Shown one piece after another: positions 61,250 through 64,000 of a stretch of 64,000 nucleotides of DNA. The notes beneath the pieces are model-generated. The model worked only from the letters and a program-made list of their open reading frames with translations, did not search any database and was not told the origin of the DNA. Position 1 is the first letter of the stretch, and every line of letters starts with the position of its first letter. The stretch lies in NCBI GenBank assembly GCA_947846985.1, contig CANTUZ010000004.1:54661672-54725671 (forward strand). The letters run 5' to 3'. The DNA is from Fratercula arctica. Taxonomy: Eukaryota; Chordata; Aves; Charadriiformes; Alcidae. A program made the position numbers and the translations under genes.

Positions 61250-64000
61250 GTATGCAGCAAGTTATGTGGAAAAGCAGTTACGTTCTTGTACGTCAGCTGG
61301 ACTGAACTGTATAATGTGGATCAGGAAAAAATATTTAACTGACAGTCAATACTACAAAAAATAATGAGATAGAAAAGTGCTGCTTTACTGGCAAGGGAAG
61401 TCAGGGTATTATAAAACAGTCTATATTGCTAAAAATTAATAGGAAGGATGAAAAGAAATCTGGAGGAAGGCAGTGGCCCATGTTGTTGTATGGACGTGTG
61501 TCGCTGATTGAATCTATTAAAGCAAAACCTTCCACTGAGTGCTGGGAGGATACAAGTGAATTTGCAGAAGTATCTTTGTCATCATCATCAACGTTGAGGC
61601 TGCTTAAGATAATGTCAAGAACCTGCAAAATCCCCAGCCCCCAATTACTGATGATGGAGCAGCCAAATAACGTGCCTGGAGACTTCTGCTGGGAGCTGGG
61701 CATGTTATTTTGGGATTGTAAGTGATGACAAAGCACAACTTGAAAACAGACTCATCTGTGTAATTAGTAATCCAGAGATTTATTCAGAGTCAGAGAACAT
61801 GATCAGTTAATTAAATTGTTTACTGTGGACTTGATACTCTCCAGAGGGGAGTATCAGGATTTGCTGTCACATGAAAAGTGCAGTTGGGTGTGCTGATGGA
61901 GGTGTCACGCTGCATAGGGCACAAGAACAAAACATATTTTATGAAGCAATTACCCCCTTCTTGTTGGCTGACCTCCCTCATCCAAAATACATAAGGAAAT
62001 GATCAGCTAAACAAGAAGCACTTTCAAGGCAGGAGTTGCTCAACCCAGCCCATACATTTTGCCATTTTGACTTCTGACTCTTACGAAGCTTACAAAGAAG
62101 CACCATGTCTTCAGTCAGGGTTTCTGTTTACTGTAAAGGAAAGCGCATCTCCAGTAGTCTGGCAAAAAACCCAAAAAATAGGATTGGTGCTCCACCTCCA
62201 TAAGAATGAGGGCACTATTGCATTAATATATGAGACACAGCCAGTATAAAATTAATCTTTTTCAATGTTTGGATATATCTATACAAAACTGCAAAGAGGC
62301 TTGATTCAGTAGTCAGAACATAGGTTTAGAGCCATTGGAAGTGGGATATAGTATGATACTTGTATCTGCTGGGCAGTGCCATGGCCAGGTAGGCTGAGAC
62401 TGGTAGCCAGTGGGTCTGTACTGCACTTATGGTTCAGCACTGGTGTCATCCTGAGTGATTTGGGCTGTTGCTTCATCTTGAAACAGAAATGTGCCCTGCA
62501 TGACTACCCTGAAAAACTTCCAACCCCAAAGATATGCAGACATTTGGTATTGCAATTACACATACTACTGTTCCCACCAAGTTTACCTGTTATTTTTACA
62601 GTCCCTAAATTAGTCTGAGTCTGTCATATTGTTTAACAGTGGTTTAAGTATTTAAGTTAAAGAGGTGAATTAAAACTGATTGTAAAATATGAACAGCAAG
62701 CTTCTCCTGGCCCATCTATCCACAATTTTCTCCAATATAAACCACTCCCTCCCAAATAAAAAGCATGCTATTCCAGCATGGGAAGACAGTGAAACTCCCC
62801 AAGGTGCATGTGTCAGTCTGGGTTCTGTAAGCAGCAGGACTGCATCTCATTCATTAGGTTAACAGAAATCTTTTCAGTGATTCATGTGCATCAATGCTTC
62901 AAGGCCCTTAATAGGACCTCCTTCTGAGGGTCCAATTCTGAATGCTCTGTGCATGTCTTTTCTACTGTATATTCTTCCAACAAAGCAGCGTCTTTTCAAA
63001 AAAGTGCTCCTTCTCATATTAATGAGATTTTAGAGTCTTCAGCTTTTCAACTATCTTCAGCTTTTCATATCTCATTAACATATAATAGGTTTTTTAAAAA
63101 TGAGAACTTTATAGAAAAATGTCATTTGCCAAAAAACTTTGCTTTTCAATGAGAGTTTTTGTTCATATGAATATAAGTTGCTAATGATTAAAATATGGGA
63201 TTTAAAAATAAGTAATAAATGAGAACTAATATGTAAAGAATGAAAAAAAGTATCTTCTTTAAATATAGAGAGCCAACTATCATTTTGAAATTTTCATGAC
63301 ATTTTTTCTCTTCATTCAGCGTCTTTACCTTTTGACAATTTGGTATATTAAATTATTGATTTTTAGTATAAGCTCCTTTTATTAATGTCATAGGTGCTTT
63401 CACTTTAGTAGATGAAAGTGATATGATTTCAAAGCGGCTCTTGTAATTTTGTGTGATATCGTGGACTAATCTTTCATAAAAATATAGGAGTATAAGCTAG
63501 CATTTATATTGCTAATTACTAAATCGAGGAGCATTTGATATGATAGCACTGCAATTCGGATGAAATGTAGCTGAGACCCTTACTCAACTGAGAAGTATTT
63601 TTGTTCTGAATATGTATTGACATGGTTAATGGTTAATTGGCAGACTGAATCTTTGAAACAGAACACCCTTAGCACTGAGGCCACTCACGTTGTGGAGTGC
63701 TTCAATTATTTATGCATTGCTGAAAATTTCTTTGTGTTGAAAATATTAAAGTCGATGTAAGGCTGAAACATTTTAATTCATACATTAGACACTTCACATT
63801 TAAATGGCAAGGAGTTTTCTGTAGGGTATATGTGAGTTTCTTAGGTAGGAAACAGTTTTGTTCTAGCTCCTGCTGGGTTTTGTGGGGTGGATCCCATCTC
63901 TGTTTCCTGTCTGGCTTCATGTCTCTGTTACCTGTACTGATTTTAAGTGCTTTGAGGGAGAGTGTGCTGGTTGCTATGTGCACTGTCTGGAATCTGCACC
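61250..64000 (+). other. EVC2 intron 3 (partial)
   Basis: AT-rich sequence to the window edge. I searched for the next limbin exon (a Trp/Phe-rich segment in human) and did not find it. No repeat is recognisable. Confidence 0.5.

Noticed and set aside
61426..61725. 99-residue plus-strand frame as EVC2 exon 4
   Set aside because: No good acceptor at its start, no alignment to limbin, and Ser-rich chance-like composition.
1..64000. CRISPR arrays, operons, prophage, tRNA or rRNA genes, endogenous retroviruses
   Set aside because: The sequence is a vertebrate locus. I saw no regularly spaced direct repeats, no tRNA or rRNA-like sequence and no retroviral gag/pol/env or paired LTRs.

Overview
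The window is vertebrate, very probably avian, nuclear DNA. Introns are long and AT-rich, all exons have GT-AG borders, there is one sharp CpG island near 52.5-53.5 kb, and the only abundant interspersed repeat is CR1, the dominant avian/reptilian LINE. No bacterial, organellar or viral genes were seen.

The window holds the head-to-head EVC / EVC2 (limbin) locus. From about 52.9 kb leftward, the minus strand carries the first 17 coding exons of EVC, read one by one from splice borders, phase continuity and near-gapless similarity to human EVC. All phases agree from exon 2 to exon 17. The 3' exons (18 onward) lie beyond the left edge. On the plus strand, EVC2 starts at 53135. Exon 1 encodes a short hydrophobic leader. 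Two further exons (56340-56394 and 61131-61249) are proposed from matching phase and a short alignment to human limbin. The rest of EVC2 runs off the right edge. The two start codons are only 235 bp apart, inside a GC-rich, G-quadruplex-prone shared promoter.

The two products are known partners. EVC and EVC2 are single-pass membrane proteins that form a complex in the EvC zone at the base of the primary cilium and promote Hedgehog signalling downstream of Smoothened. A shared promoter fits their need for matched expression.

The introns contain eight recognisable CR1 fragments (about 6.69-8.79, 23.74-24.28 minus, 25.98-27.10, 35.69-36.83, 42.74-42.93, 54.50-54.75, 57.64-58.21 and 59.27-59.64 kb), a few short tandem repeats and A-tracts, and otherwise unremarkable sequence. 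The most notable oddity is EVC exon 1: as written it has one base too many in a run of five C (minus strand). This breaks the transmembrane segment and gives a stop just before the donor, while dropping one base restores both the frame and the splice phase. I found no convincing new molecular system. The rest are modest curiosities.
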